From: Ahaetulla prasina | Taxonomy: Eukaryota > Chordata > Lepidosauria > Squamata > Colubridae | DNA: 64,000 nucleotides | Reading direction: 5' to 3' | NCBI RefSeq assembly: GCF_028640845.1 | Contig: NC_080541.1 | Coordinates: forward strand, 159,534,502 to 159,598,501 | Part shown: positions 31,384-43,017 of the stretch, piece by piece | How the letters are laid out: each line of letters starts with the position of its first letter | How positions within the stretch are numbered: the stretch's first letter is position 1 | The notes under the pieces: model-generated | The model's database searches: none | What the model was told of the DNA's origin: nothing | The model's input: the letters and a program-made list of their open reading frames with translations, nothing else | Position numbers and translations under genes: made by a program

Positions 31384-32399
31384 CTATATCAATGTATCTA
31401 AAAGAGAGAAATGATCTAGGTATTTGACACTGTTGTCTCCTAATGTTTTTTTCTCTTCTAATGGTCCCAAATATTTTACAAAGATCAAAAATAATGCAAA
31501 GGAAAAAAATATTTTAAAACTGCCTTTTTATGTTTGCCCTTATTAATTTTTAATGTACACTACTTCAAATACTGAAATCTCTTTTCTGATTTATAAATAC
31601 AAAACAATTTTACAAGAGTAAAACAAACTATTAAAAAGAAACAATAATCTACTGACAAGGGAATGTAAATATAAAAAAGTGTTATTTTTTCAGAGTTGCA
31701 TGAAATATGCTAGAATTAGCACTGCAAAATGTTACATGCCAAAATAAAAAAATCAAAATGACAAAGTCGGTTATGCGTTACTCAGAGGTAGTTGAACAAG
31801 GCTTTTAATGTTGGACTCTCAAAAGCTGTGAATCCTTTTGATGTACTCTGTCCCATTCGCTGGCAGGTTCATTTCCTCAACTGCTTGGCCTGGTCTCTGA
31901 GCTGGTGTAAGAATCAGTTTGCCTTTTGGTCTTAGGTAATTTTCATTTCCATTATCTGAAGGCTGGGTCAGGAAGAACTCCTGTGTATAGGGCTTCCATA
32001 TATGGTCATCATGAATTTCTCCTAGGTAATTTCAGTTTTTTGTCAGGATTCAGGCCTGAGCATAGTAGAGAAGAGTACTGGTAATAGTTTTGTTGAGCTT
32101 AATCAGAATGTTGATGTGGGGGAGTGTACACTGATACTGTTGATGTGGGGGAATATACACAGATATGTCAGCATCCTTTAAGATCATTAATAATAATATC
32201 CTAGAAGTACTATTTTCCTTGGCAGGTATTTCCAGTTGGTTATCACAAAGGAAGAAAGATTGGCACATCAGCTGCACACGTCTTGAGTACCATAAGGTTT
32301 GGACCTCACTTCCTTGCTGTTTAACATTGTTCTTCCTCAGGAGATACTATCAACATCTTGACACAGGGTCTAGATGGGATAAAACTGGCTGAAGCTAAA
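31384..32399. other. No feature recognised
   Basis: AT-rich to mixed sequence. A near repeat of gttgatgtgggggag / gttgatgtgggggaa occurs at 32111-32152. Nothing else is assignable. Confidence 0.4.
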
Positions 32400-33110
32400 C
32401 GAGATGGAACTGCTATTTGTGTTTTGGAACAACTCTAGTGTTGTCTTTCAGCAGGATGGCACATCTGGAATTGAGGATCTTTATGAATTAATTGTTACTA
32501 CCATATTGGTGGTTGAGGCCATAGCCAGAAGAACCTTTGTCCTGCTCTGGCTAGTGTATCAGTTGTGGCCTTACTTGAAGTAGTGAGATCTTACATTAAT
32601 AACTTATGTTTGTCCATTACGGAACAGTCCAATTACTGGTTGATGCTCACAGCCATGGGCACATTATATTGGGTTTCAGGTCCTGCATTGGCTTCTTATG
32701 GGCTTCCAATGTGTAATACAAAGTGCTGGTAATTGACCTTTAGGAGGCATCATCTCTAGTTCTCCACCTAAGAGAAGCTATTCCCCAAGATAGGTCCAGT
32801 CATTAAAAATGGTTTCTACACTTTTCAGTCTCCATGATTTCATGACCACTGAAGACCATGGATAATTTCCACAGCATACTACTTGTATAATGCTAACTTG
32901 TGGAATAGCATTTCTGTAGAAATTATGTCTGCCTTTTCATTGTTAGGTCTCCAGAATCTGCTGAAAACGGAAATATTATGGAGGGGTTTACATTAATGAT
33001 TGTTTGATACATATATTGGTCTACGAATCTTTGATGTTTATTTTTATTATGACTGTGGCTGTTTTAACTGTACTTTTATTGTGTACATGAAAATTCGTAA
33101 AGTCCAGTTA
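32400..33110 (+). mobile_element. L2-like LINE, old 3' fragment
   Basis: Translated pieces in broken frames match the C-terminal L2 pattern, most clearly NLWNSISVEIMSAFSLLG followed by LLKTE (about 32898-32972). Upstream are old coding-like blocks (attacggaacagtccaatt, tgggtttcaggtcctgcat). Highly decayed, no intact frame. Confidence 0.5.
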
Positions 33111-34010
33111 ATTGAAGCTGGCATAAATCTGATCAAATCACTCCATTCATCAATAAGTTTGATTAGCAGAAACCATTGTTGTTATAAGCAAGCAGAGATA
33201 GGAAGAGTGAAGAATATTTCCATTTAATATGTCACAAGATGTGCTGTAAACATATTTAGCTAGGTTTTTAAGTTATTAGGGTTGAATTAGCTTAATAAGT
33301 AATAATATTTTGTTAATTATTTAATTTAAATATCTGGTGTGCTTTTCTCCTGCAAAAATAATAAATAGCGCCTGTGAATTGTTCAAGATACAAGTCCTAT
33401 AAAATAAATGAAAATATTATAAAGCTGTGAACAGTTCCTGAAACCCTGCTATAGCAAGCTAAAAGCTGTAGAAAAGAGAAATATAAAAACAATCAGTAAA
33501 AACAAATTAAGCAAAATACAGTCAAATGCTTGTTTTAAAAAAATCCCTTTAACTGTCAGAGTATCGGAAGTAAGGATAAACTACTGGAGCAAGGTGCTAC
33601 AATCAAAATATATTTCTGCCATATTGCTAACTGCTTCAAAAGACAACAGTACACATAAAGAAGATATAACAGCTGACTTAATAGATGAGCCTTAATTAGC
33701 GAGGCTTAGGTGAGGTTTCACAGATGGAATAGAATTTAAAAATGCCATTTGTAAATGTGTTAAGTTTCCCATAGGAGGTTAGAAAAGAATCCTTAAATAG
33801 TGCTTCACTCTTCTCAAGCACATACAGGTGAAAGCTGGGGGAAAATATTAAAGTTTAGAATTATAAGAATATGTTAAAAATGGTCTAGTGTTAATCATTA
33901 TCCATTAATATGTATACAAATCATGCTGACTTAATCTGAGCCTTGGATAACCTTGTCAATGTTATACTCCTGTTTTAACACTGTTCTAAGTAAGGCACTG
34001 TTCTAAGTAA
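33111..34010. other. No feature recognised
   Basis: AT-rich. A 17-bp duplication of actgttctaagtaagg sits at its right edge next to the SINE. Confidence 0.45.
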
Positions 34011-34369
34011 GGGGACGTTGTGGCTCAGTGCTGAGCTTGTCGATAGATGCTGAGCTTGTCGATAGAAAGGTTGGCAGTTCAGTGGTTCGAATCCCTAGTG
34101 CCGCATAACAGGGTTGGCTCCCGTTACTTGTCCAAGTTTCTGCCAACCTAGCAGTTCAAAAGCACATAAAAAATGCAAGTAGAAAAATAGGGACCACCTT
34201 TGGTGGGAAGGTAACAATGTTCCGTGTGCCTTTAGCATTTAGTCATGCCAGCCACATGACCATGGAGACGTCTTCAGACAGCGCTGGCTCTTCGGCTTTG
34301 AAACGGAGATGAGCACTGTTCCCTAGTGCCGGGAACGATTAGCACATATTTGCAAGGGGAACCTTTACC
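34011..34369 (+). mobile_element. Sauria-type SINE (tRNA head, BovB-like tail), full length
   Basis: tRNA-like head with A-box area gttgtggctcagtgctgag and B-box ggttcgaatccctagtg. The body contains gaccacctttggtgggaag, catgaccatggagacgtct and ggctttgaaacggagatg. The tail gggaacgattagcac...ggggaacctttacct is the one shared with BovB LINEs, the presumed mobiliser. Both sides carry ctaagtaagg-type sequence, a likely TSD. A 19-bp internal tandem (gctgagcttgtcgatagat) is present. Confidence 0.9.
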
Positions 34370-35384
34370 TAAGTAAGTAAGGCAATGCAAAAACTTTTCC
34401 ATCCTCTTTTTAAACACTTTTGCACAAGCAATCATAGCGTTCAACTCCACTTATAACAACAACAAAACTTTTGTTTGTAACATTACTTCTGCTCTTGTGG
34501 AACATTACATTTGTTCCTTGAAACCCTTACCACCAATGATGATCTCCAGGAACCTGTCTGGAATTTCTTTTTGTAGACTTCAGCATCAAAGATTGTTCAT
34601 TTACCATACATAAGACAGTCGCTGCAGCATTCTACATTGGAATAAAGAAAATTCCTTAAAATCAGTTTACTGGATTGTGACCAGACTCCAGATGAATCAT
34701 TATCTGCACAGTACTCTGCCTTTTCTACCCTGAGGAACAAATATCTCTGTTTTGTTCCTGAATGTGGCGGAACATACTACTGTTTTACTGCCTGTTGAGT
34801 GATGCATTTTTGCATAACTCCGTTGAACATTAAAATACCATGGTATTGCTTCACTTCAGGGATGCTCATCAGAAGTTCTCAATTATGTTTTCTTTAAAAT
34901 TCCACCTTGCTAAAAAGTGAAGCAAAAGAGGTGACAAAGGAAACTTCACCCCAATATAGCAGACACTTTTGACAGTAGTGCCTCTTAAGTGTTCCAGTTT
35001 CAAATTACCCTAACTGAAAATTATTACAAGTGTTGAGGATATGTCATATAATAGATACATCCCCATATCAGTGGGCTGCAGGCAACAATGTATGTTGTCT
35101 TCCAGGACAGTTACTATATTACAGATCTTTGCCTGCATAAAATAGTTTGAGAATGCTTAGAATAAAACTTGTCTTCAGTTGTGTTTTTGACATACTGGCC
35201 AAAATGCACCACTATCCTTAATTCAGGAAGTTGTAGTACTTTTGGCATTGCTATAATTCAGACTGGTTACCTAGTCTACAAATTTTCTTTGTTATTCATT
35301 CTGTAAAAATCTCAGTTGCCCAGAACCACAATAGGTGGCAGAGATAAATAGGTATGGGTCCAATTAGCGATAATCATGTAATAT
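34370..35384. other. No feature recognised
   Basis: Nothing assignable. Confidence 0.45.
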
Positions 35385-35830
35385 AGAAGATTTTTTACTT
35401 AAAATGTAAGAGGATTAAATGGTAAAGAGCATGAATTAATGAATGAAATTAATGAAAGAAAAGTAGATGTGTCTACCTGGGAAACTAAAAGAAGATGCAA
35501 TGAATCTGAAGTAAGGAGTCTAATCTTGGAGATCATAGCTGATGGATTTATACAGGACGATGAAAATGTAATTAATCATAAATTTAAACTAGAAGGAAAG
35601 TAGAATCACCAGAGGAAAATACAATATGAGTCTAGTATGAAAAATATTGGATTGGTTGATCTCCCAACAGAATGAATAGAAAACGGAAATAAAGAAAGGA
35701 GATGTGACAATTGTTTGTTGGAAAAAATATGATATGAAGTGCTACAGAGGTTTTGGAGCCATGTAAAAAAATAGAATGAAACAGAATACTTGATGGGATA
35801 ATAAAGTGAAAGAGACTATGTATCTAACAA
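35385..35830 (+). mobile_element. BovB/RTE LINE fragment, endonuclease region
   Basis: The frame from about 35403 reads NVRGLNGKEHELMNEINERK (the conserved N-terminal block of RTE/BovB endonuclease), then after a frame change TWETKRR, the usual ETK motif. Later sequence is rearranged and full of stops. It is the only coding trace in the window of the LINE expected to have mobilised the Sauria SINEs. Confidence 0.65.
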
Positions 35831-35964
35831 TAGTGGCACCCTCAATCTTTTTGTTTACTAAAGCTGTTCATAGTTTTTTCAGAGGGTTGTTGGTAAAAAT
35901 AACATAATACCATCATACTATTAATTGTTCTTGGGACATTGTTTTAATTTGAAACTGATGGGGT

Positions 35965-38845
35965 TCAATATTTTGGCATTATTATATTGTGGCCTGTCAG
36001 AATTATTTTCCTAGCCTTCTCTCCTGGGCCCCCCCAGTTGTGAATCTCGTACTCGGGTCTGTAGCTGGTCGATGTGTCGCCTCTACACTCGGCCGTCGTC
36101 CAGCTCCACTTTGTATGATTTAGGCCCCGTAACGGTGGTGACAGTGGCCAGAATCCAGGTGGAAGGCCCGGCGTAGTTCGGGGCGAAGACTGGGTCCCCT
36201 GTCCCGAACTCTCTCTGCCCACTTCGGGTTGTTGTCCAGTCGTGTTGGGGTGGTAGTTGGGGTGCAGTCTGTCTAGTTGGGACCTCAGCTTCTGACCCAT
36301 TAAAAATTTGGTGGACTGTGCCCAGTGGCAGTGCTGGGGGTGATAAGTTGCGCTAGGAGGAACTGGTCAATTTTTTCCTGCCAGTTCCCTGGCCCCATGT
36401 GGGTGAGGGTGTCCTTGGTCAGCCTGACCATTCTTTCTGCTTGCCCATTACTGGCCAGCTGAACGCGGCTACCAGGACATGTCCAATCCCCAGTCCCCCC
36501 AAGAATGTCCATGGTCTTGGCTGTCAGCTGAGGTCCATTGTCTGACACCAGTGTGTCCGGTAGTCTGTGGGTGACAAATAGCCTTCTCAGGGCTCTTATG
36601 GTGGCTTCCGTTGTGCAAGTGGGCATGATGATGACCCCCAACCATTTTGAGTAGGTGTCCACTACTATTAAAAAGGTTTGCTTCCCCATGGGTCTCGCAA
36701 AGTCTATGTGCACCCTAGGCCAGGGTCCTTTGGGTACCTCCCATTCCTTGGAGGTCATGCGGAATGGCACTGGACATGTTTCCTGGCAGGGCATGGACAT
36801 GGCCACCCATTCTGAGATGTGTCTATCTACATTGGGCCAGATGTAGCTCCGGGTGAGTGCTTTCATACGCACGATGCCTGGGTGCCCGGTATGTAATGTC
36901 TCGAGCATCTGTCTTCACAAATTCTGGGGGACAATTACTTTTTCAGCCCTTTAACACTGACAGTTCTGATTTTCTCTGTTCAAACTGCCTGAATTCTTCT
37001 TCTGCTCTTTCCGGTGGCCATGTTATCAACACCCAGTTCAAGACCTTGGACAGTACCTTTCTTTCTTGGTGTGGTCCGCAATCTCGGTGGATGTGATGGA
37101 GCTGTCTTCATCAGCATTGATGAGCAGGATATGGGTGGTGGGTGCGGGGTCTTGCACTAATTCTGGCAGGGGGCATCTGCTGAGGACATCCGCATTGGTG
37201 ATGTTCTTTCCGGGTCTGTGGGTTAGTTTATAGTTGTAGCCCGTTAGGAAGATGGACCACTTTGTCAGCCTAGGTGACATGAATGCTGGAGTTTGTTGGT
37301 CTCTCACGAGGAGACCTAGTAGTGATTTGTGGTTGGTGATGAGTTTGAATCGTGAAAATGCTTGATTCCTGCCATAGCAGATAGGGCTTCTTTGTCGAAC
37401 TGGCTGTAGTTCCGTTCGGCAGGAGAGGAAGTCTTACAATAGAATGCTATTGGGGCCTCTGACCCATCCAGAAGTCTGTGGCTCAGAACAGCTCCCACTC
37501 CGAATGGGGACGTGTCACAGATCAGCAGTAGTGGCATGAACTCAGTGTATTGGATAAGGACGCTGTCTGACGATAGGAGGTCTTTGACTTCGTTGAAAGC
37601 ATCATTTTCTTTTGTTCCTATGTCCATGTCTTCCCCAGGAGCCAGTGGAGCGGTTCAGCAATGGTAGCCTTTTGTTTTAAAAAAATGGAGTAAAAGTTCA
37701 GTAGTCCCAAAAATCTGCCTTATTCCTGGGGGTTGGGGCTTCCTTGATGGCCTTTATCTTTGATTGGATCAGGTAGATCTCTGCACTGTCGATGAGATAC
37801 CCCAGGAATTCCACTTGGGTGACCCTGATTTGGCACTTTTCCTTTTTCACTTTAAGCCCTCTTTGCTGGAACCTCCCCAAGGTCTCTCTAAGTCTGGCCA
37901 TTAATTGCTCCATAGATTGTCCTGATATCAGGATGTCATCAAAGTAGGGGATGACGCCTGGAATGCCCTGCGGCAGCCTCTCCATCATACCCTGGAAAAG
38001 CCCTGGAGCTACGCTTACTCCAAATTGCAGACTTTTACATTTGAATGTCCCCTCCCAGTGAGTCACTATTGTCTGGGCTTCTGCAGTGGCCTCATCCACA
38101 GGCAATTGCTGGTATGCTTCCGCCAGGTCCAATTTGGCGAATACCTTGCAGATGTTGGACCACTGGGACTGGGTATGCATGCTGTTGTAAGGCCTTGTTG
38201 ATTGTGCACTTCTAGTCCATGCACACCCTGATTGACCCTTCTGGCTTCATTGGGGTGATGATTGGGATTTTACACATTGCATGGTCAATTGAATCCAAGA
38301 TTAGCTTGTCTAATTACTCATCTACCTTGGGCCGCAGAGCAAATGGAACCCTGAGAGGTTAGAGCTTGATGGGAGTGATTTGGGGGGTCTAGGTTAAATG
38401 ATATGGGTTTCCCCGTATATTTACCTAGGCTTCCATCTAAATTCGCCCAGCAGCTGTTCCAGTTCAGTTCCTCGGACTTGGTGCAATCCCATGATTCTTA
38501 GCCCCAGTGCTTTGAACCACTCCACACCTAGCGACATGGGGTGCTTGCTGGAGACGACTGTTAGGGGTAGATTGCCACTGAAGTTCTTGTACTTGACCCT
38601 AACTTCAGCTCTGCCCAGCACGGTGATGGGGTTGCCTTAGAAGTTGTGCAGGTGGATCCGTTGAGGTTTTAGTTGGGTCCTTTTCAGGTTGGGGTTTAAA
38701 GTCTTTAGAGTCTCCCACGAGATTATGGTGGAGGACCCAGTGTCCAGTTCCATCTTGCATGGTCTTCCTTCAATGGATACTATTGCATGGAACCTATTTC
38801 CATTGCAGGCATCTGCTGATGATGGGGGTGGTGGCTGGGGCATAG
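35965..38845 (-). pseudogene. pol: pol remnant (second gypsy): protease to integrase
   Basis: Minus-strand pieces in order. Protease: KMELDTGSSTIISWETL, 38843-38637, with D-T-G intact. Linker: LPLTVVSSKHPMSLGVEWF. RT: KLDLAEAYQQLPVD and PYFDDILIS, 38180-37698. RNase H: LICDTSPFGVGAVLSHR, where the usual DAS is DTS, and YKLTHRPGKNITNADVLSRC. Integrase: LHTGHPGIVRMKALTRSY, HIDFARP, LVSDNGPQLT and NGQAERMVRL, 36908-36300; then a damaged C-terminus. At least five frame breaks. The second integrase Asp is in the common SDNGPQ context here, unlike the element at 26375. Confidence 0.9.
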
Positions 38846-38849
38846 TGGC

Positions 38850-39196
38850 CCCTTAGTTTGTTTTGTAGTGTGGACCATGAAATGGATTTGATGTCTGCTG
38901 GTGAGACGAGGGTCTGTACCATCTTGTAGAATTTTGGATTGCAGTAGGTCAGGAAGATGGCTCTTTTTCAATCGTCCGGCAGATCCTGGTAGTTGTTTGC
39001 TTGCAGGAAGGTCCTGAAGTGGCTCATGTATGTGTGCCGTTCCTCCAATCGAGGATCATAGGTTGCCAGGGTGGGTGCAGGCTGGTTTGCCTGGTTGGCT
39101 GATGAAGGGTTGGCTGATGAAGGGTTGTTCACTCGATAAGATGGCTGCGGCTTGCCCCGTGGCGCTGGTCAGTTACCTTGTACTTCCTGAGATCCC
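38850..39196 (-). pseudogene. gag: gag N-terminal remnant (second gypsy)
   Basis: Translated pieces on the minus strand (ERHTYMSHFRTFLQAN, then after a stop AIFLTYCNPKFYKMVQTL and WSTLQNKLRGHYAP) align with the capsid-like part of the gag at 26664 and with the third copy. It breaks off before any zinc knuckle and runs into protease sequence. Non-functional. Confidence 0.75.
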
Positions 39197-39210
39197 ATCC
39201 TTGTCGCCAG

Positions 39211-39423
39211 TGTTAGATTGAGGCAAGGAAGAGACGAGCAGTATCTTTCAGTACTTTATTTGGAGACAGGCAAAGTACGAACTGCTCGGCAGCAGCTGAG
39301 CCTGGCTCTTTATAGAGTGCCGGCATGCAAGCCGGCCACTGACAGCGCTTTAAATTTTCCCCCACTGAAACACCCAATCAGCGGCGGGCATGCAAATATT
39401 CATACGTACCTCCGTACATAACA
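39211..39423 (-). repeat. 5' LTR of the second gypsy element
   Basis: 213 bp; the minus strand runs tgttatgtacggagg ... cctcaatctaaca. It has a TATA-like ctctataaag and an AATAAA signal within ccaaataaagtactg. Followed by C and tggcgacaaggatggga (PBS). Confidence 0.85.
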
Positions 39424-39460
39424 TAGATAGATGAGAGAGAGAGAGAGAGAGAGAGATCTG
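39424..39460. repeat. (GATA)/(GA)n microsatellite
   Basis: catagatagatga then about 12 GA units, directly at the outer edge of the LTR. Confidence 0.85.
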
Positions 39461-39720
39461 GTCTGTTACAAAAAGAAATGGAGTGGCCAGTTTCATAGTG
39501 GCATGTTTTCTGATACGTATAAAGGAACAAAGTGTATTCAGTAAAAAAAAAAGGCATTCATCACGTTTGGGTTAATTTCTCTGGATGTTTATTGACAAAA
39601 TAGGAGACTTGGGGTGATATGAAGCTTGTTACTTTAGTCCTATATTAGCATAGCAATAACTTGGTGAGAGCATATATTGCTAGTATGAAAATATTCAAAG
39701 AATGAAGATTAGGAGAGTAG
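39461..39720. other. No feature recognised
   Basis: Short unassigned spacer. Confidence 0.4.
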
Positions 39721-39728
39721 AAGCAGAC

Positions 39729-40030
39729 CAATGGTGGGTTTCAATTTTTTTTACTACCGGTTCTGTGGGTGTGGCTTTGTGGGTGTGGCATGGCTTGGTG
39801 GGCGTGGCTTGATGGGTGTGGCAGGGAAAGGATACTGTAAAATCTCCATTCCCACCCCTCTCCAGGGAAAGGGTACTGCAAAAATCCCCATTTCCTCCTG
39901 ATCAGCTGGGAATTGGGAGGCAGAGGGGGGCGGGGGCAGTCAGAATTTTTACTACCGGTTCTCCGAACTACTCAAAATTTCTGCTACCGGTTCTCCAGAA
40001 CTGGACAGAACCTGCTGAAACCCACCTCTG
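39729..40030. mobile_element. hAT MITE with exact 8-bp TSD
   Basis: caatggtgggtttcaatt ... gctgaaacccacctctg, with octamer aagcagac at 39721-39728 and 40031-40038. The family carries two accggttct blocks and GTGG(C/T)-rich internal repeats. Confidence 0.9.
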
Positions 40031-40221
40031 AAGCAGACCGTAACACTGGATTTTTCCTGAACTATTCATTGCTGATGCTGTCCTTTATGTATTAGAAAAG
40101 TCACTTCTGATAGTTAAGACATTCCCTGTAAAAGTCCAGGAAATGGGAAACAATATCACAGAAAATGAAAGAACTTTTGTTACAACCTCATAATCAAACT
40201 ATTATCCATTCAAGTCTATTC

Positions 40222-40475
40222 TTCAAAGAGCCACTATGGTACAGTGGTTAGAATACAGTACTGCAGGCTACTTCTGCTGATCACCGCCTGCCAGCAGTTT
40301 GACAGTTCTGGTCTCACAGGCTCATGGTTAACTCAGTCTTCCATCTTCCCAAGGTCGATAAAATGAGGACCCAGTTTGTTGGGGGCAATAGGCTGAATCT
40401 GTAAACTGTTTAGAGAGGGCTGTAAAGCACTATGAAGTGGTATATAAGTCTAAGTGCTATCGCTATCGCTATTTC
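40222..40475 (+). mobile_element. tRNA-derived SINE, full length
   Basis: Head agccactatggtacagtgg (A-box area) with a degenerate B box, central block tcagtcttccatcttccc, aaaatgaggacccagtttg and ttgggggcaata, and a 3' end gtaaagcactatgaagtgg then agtctaagtgctatcgctat. The central block is shared with the otherwise different SINE at 59127-59392. Confidence 0.85.
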
Positions 40476-40559
40476 TGGAAAAGTGTTTTTCTTACCCTGA
40501 AAATGGCTAATTCCATATACAATAAGTGGTTAGTACAAAGCATTCAGAAGCATTCATTC

Positions 40560-40637
40560 TTCTCTGATTATTCTGTTGTTAAAGTGTTGTAAACTATCGC
40601 CAAAACTGAACACTTTAACAACAGAATAATCAGAGAA
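40560..40637. repeat. 29-bp perfect fold-back at the 5' edge of the Penelope element
   Basis: 40560-40588 and 40609-40637 are perfect reverse complements around a 20-base loop. The right arm is the sense sequence of the element; the left arm is an inverted copy, as left by aberrant priming or strand switching during insertion. Confidence 0.9.
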
Positions 40638-41280
40638 GCCATCGAGATAGAAAAACGCCCACACAGCATGAACAAACGAGATGATACCTCCCGCCTACCA
40701 GCCATTTGGAAATCCACCCTTATTGACAAACGAGTCCCTAACACGAGGAATGACACCAGACCCACACTCACGAGGTCCACACAGGATGTCACAAACACAC
40801 ATCCACCCAGAAAGCAGACCCAAATCCACACTAATCATGAAGCACGACCAAGGACCAGAAGCCAGACTGCAGCTGCAACATTAGCCATTTCAAACCCCTC
40901 CAATCCATACATGCTGCAGACAGACACCCACTATGAAGATATAGCACGACCACAAACACAAAGCCAAACAACAGCAATGCAGCTCACCAGCTCAAATCCC
41001 CCTGCAACACAGACTAATCTGAGCACAACCAAGCCCCCACCCAAACAGGATACACCCCCAGCCAATCAGAGCACAAAAAACCCCATCCAATCAGAGCACA
41101 GCCAAGCTCCCACCCAATCAGTTCAAACCCCCACTAGCAGTTAAAAAGGAAGAAACAGCTGCAATCACATATTGCTCCCAGAAGCACGAAGCTGAAGCCT
41201 GAAGATGACGAATGAGACTTCGTCGAAACGTTGCCAAGACACTTCCAATTTTACGCGGGAGAAAACCCAAATAACCAAAG
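40590..41280 (+). mobile_element. Penelope-like element, 3' portion (family A)
   Basis: The open reading through 40609-41144 begins with the end of a GIY-YIG-type C-terminal domain (FNNRIIREAIEIEKRPHS, then LPAIWKSTL), typical of the Penelope-like polyprotein end. It is followed by a low-complexity P/Q/T/N-rich tail, then a 3'UTR and the terminal block with a hammerhead-like core (41199-41228). Heavily 5'-truncated; the reverse transcriptase is absent. It ends at an (ACAT)n run. Confidence 0.75.
41199..41228 (+). ncRNA. Hammerhead-ribozyme-like core (Penelope family A, copy 3)
   Basis: CTGAAGA (41199-41205), stem GACGAA/TTCGTC with loop TGAGAC, GAAA (41225-41228). Identical to copy 1 at 15533-15504. 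Confidence 0.5.
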
Positions 41281-41283
41281 ACC

Positions 41284-41312
<29 letters not shown>
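41281..41312. repeat. (ACAT)n microsatellite
   Basis: About seven acat units at the 3' end of the Penelope element. Confidence 0.9.
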
Positions 41313-41314
<2 letters not shown>

Positions 41315-41402
41315 TAGTCGGCTCATACGAAACATTCCACCTACCAATCAAGATGCAATCACACAGCCAACCAACCCGCTGTGATGATGGTCAGTGAGAG
41401 GC

Positions 41403-41772
41403 TGTCAGGCCTGGAAACCATACTAGACTTTAGGGTTCCAGATGCTGCCACATTTTTCCCCTGAGGGAAAGAAGGGGGGTTGAGGGGTATGGTAACATTC
41501 TTCAAGCGGTCAAGGTCGGATGGTGTTCACATCTGCAGGAAGAGTGGCGAGAAGATATTCGAATGAACTGGGAGAACGTGGGACCATGTGACCAGCAAAG
41601 GGGTCAGGGGGGTGGGACTCTTGGGGTTTGTATAACTGAGAAAAAAATCCGGAAGTTCAGTTTTGGAATTTCACTCATCGTGTGCCAGTTTCCTCATGCT
41701 AGTAAAGAACTCTGAAAGACAATGGCTTCTGAGTTTTTTTTATGCAGAAGAGGTTTTTCTGGAACCCTGACA
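41403..41772 (+). mobile_element. Solo LTR nested in the third gypsy
   Basis: 370 bp, begins tgtcaggcctggaaacc and ends tttctggaaccctgaca, with TG...CA and short inverted ends tgtcagg/ccctgaca. The 5-bp duplication gaggc lies at 41398-41402 and 41773-41777. TATA-like gtataact at about 41629. The protease reading of the host gypsy resumes on the other side, so the insertion is precise. Family (gypsy or endogenous retrovirus) not determined. Confidence 0.85.
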
Positions 41773-41779
41773 GAGGCTT

Positions 41780-42911
41780 CCATTTAACTTGCCAAATTTC
41801 ACTCTGAATGTGCCACAGCCCACAACGGGGATTTGATTCCCCTGGTAGTCACTCTATTTAAGCCATTGGTGGTTAACTGTCTCTTGTGGAGGTGTGGGAC
41901 TGCTTTCTTGATTTCAGCCCAGGAGATGATGGTTACAGATGAGCCAGGATCGATCTCCATTTGTCATGGTGAGCCTTCAATCTGTACAGTCACATGCAGC
42001 TTTTTGTTGTAGGGGGTGTTCGGCTTGCCCAATTCACGTTTGGTACATGCGCTGGAGTAGTTCCCTTTCACTTTGGCTTCTCAATGTCTCTTTTAGGGGT
42101 CTTTGTTGGGCCAGACTACCCACCCGGTGGTTTAGACCTCTGGAACATGGGTTGGCTGGCCCTGCAGACTTGTGCCAAATGTCCCTTCCATTCATAGCAC
42201 CTGCAAATGGCATCTCTGAAATGGCATGCAGCTGTTAGATGTTGACCCCCACAGCTAGCACACCCCGGCTGCCTGTCCTCAGTTTCAGCGGTCTTTTTCT
42301 TATCTGTCTGGAAGATCTCTTCTTCACTGTCCTCTGCACTGGGATAGTGACCATTTTCTGGGCCATCGAGGTGGAAGCCTGTCTCTGTAGTGACTCTTCT
42401 GCCTTGTTTGATGATTCAGATGCTCTTGCCTCATTAGGACAATGTGGAGGGTGAGGCTTGTTTTGGCTAGCAATCGCTGTTGCAGATGGATGTCTTGCAT
42501 GCCACATATAAGTTGATCTAGGAGGAAGTCATCCAGATCCCTAAACTCACATGTGTGGCAACCTTCCACAATGCTGCGTTTACTGTACTGGTTTATTGAT
42601 TTGCCGTCCTTCTGGTACCATTGGTGAAATTCATGTCATTGCATGACTTTTGATGGCACGGGAGCGCAGTGGGTCCGGAACATGTTCTGCAAAACTTGCC
42701 AGGTACGGACTTCACTGGTGTAGGCTGTGACAGTGACACCACCATGTCGAAAACCTCGTGGCCACAATGGCTGAGAAATAGTGCTCTCTTGTGGTTGTCT
42801 GACAACCCTAGGAGATTGTTTGCCTCCATGAAGCATTCGAAATGAATCATATATGAGCCCCATTGCTACCTTGGATCAAAAGGTGTCAGTGGTGCAAAGT
42901 CAGACATCTCT
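41780..42911 (-). pseudogene. gag: gag-protease remnant (third gypsy)
   Basis: From the ATG near 42911: SDFAPLTPFDP, then a stop, then FECFMEANNLLGLSDNHK, FLSHCGHEVFDMVVSLSQ, and, after frame changes, FRDLDDFLLDQLICGMQD and LQQRLLAKTSLTL. Two zinc-knuckle-like blocks follow: CASCGGQH at about 42270-42250 and a damaged C-R-C-Y-E-W-K-G-H-L-A-Q-V-C. The protease active site reads D-P-G (EIDPGSSVTIISW, about 41955) instead of D-T-G, so it was already inactive. This copy is a useful outgroup for reading the stop codons of the young element. Confidence 0.8.
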
Positions 42912-43017
42912 CTCTCCTCCGTGGCTCATGTACTTGAGCGCGCAGTTCCACCTGGCTGGAATTGGCTGTCAGCTTTTTTTGTTTTCCTATCTACTTCTAT
43001 CCCACCTTTGTCGCCAG

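Larger units (their letters stand above)
35965..39423 (-). mobile_element. Second Ty3/gypsy element, decayed, 3'-truncated
   Basis: Minus-strand element: 5' LTR (39423-39211), PBS (39209 downward), gag N-terminus, then directly protease, RT, RNase H and integrase. No 3' LTR is found at the low-coordinate end. The gag C-terminus with its zinc knuckles is missing, so an internal deletion joins capsid to protease. It is related to the element at 26375 but has a different LTR sequence and many stops and frameshifts. Confidence 0.9.

Noticed and set aside
34011..34110. Functional tRNA gene
   Set aside because: A and B boxes are present, but the sequence continues into the Sauria SINE body and tail; there is no cloverleaf with an acceptor stem.
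40668..41144. Candidate host gene with a P/Q/T-rich 158-residue product
   Set aside because: Continues in frame from a Penelope-type C-terminal block and precedes the Penelope terminus, so it is the end of that retroelement.
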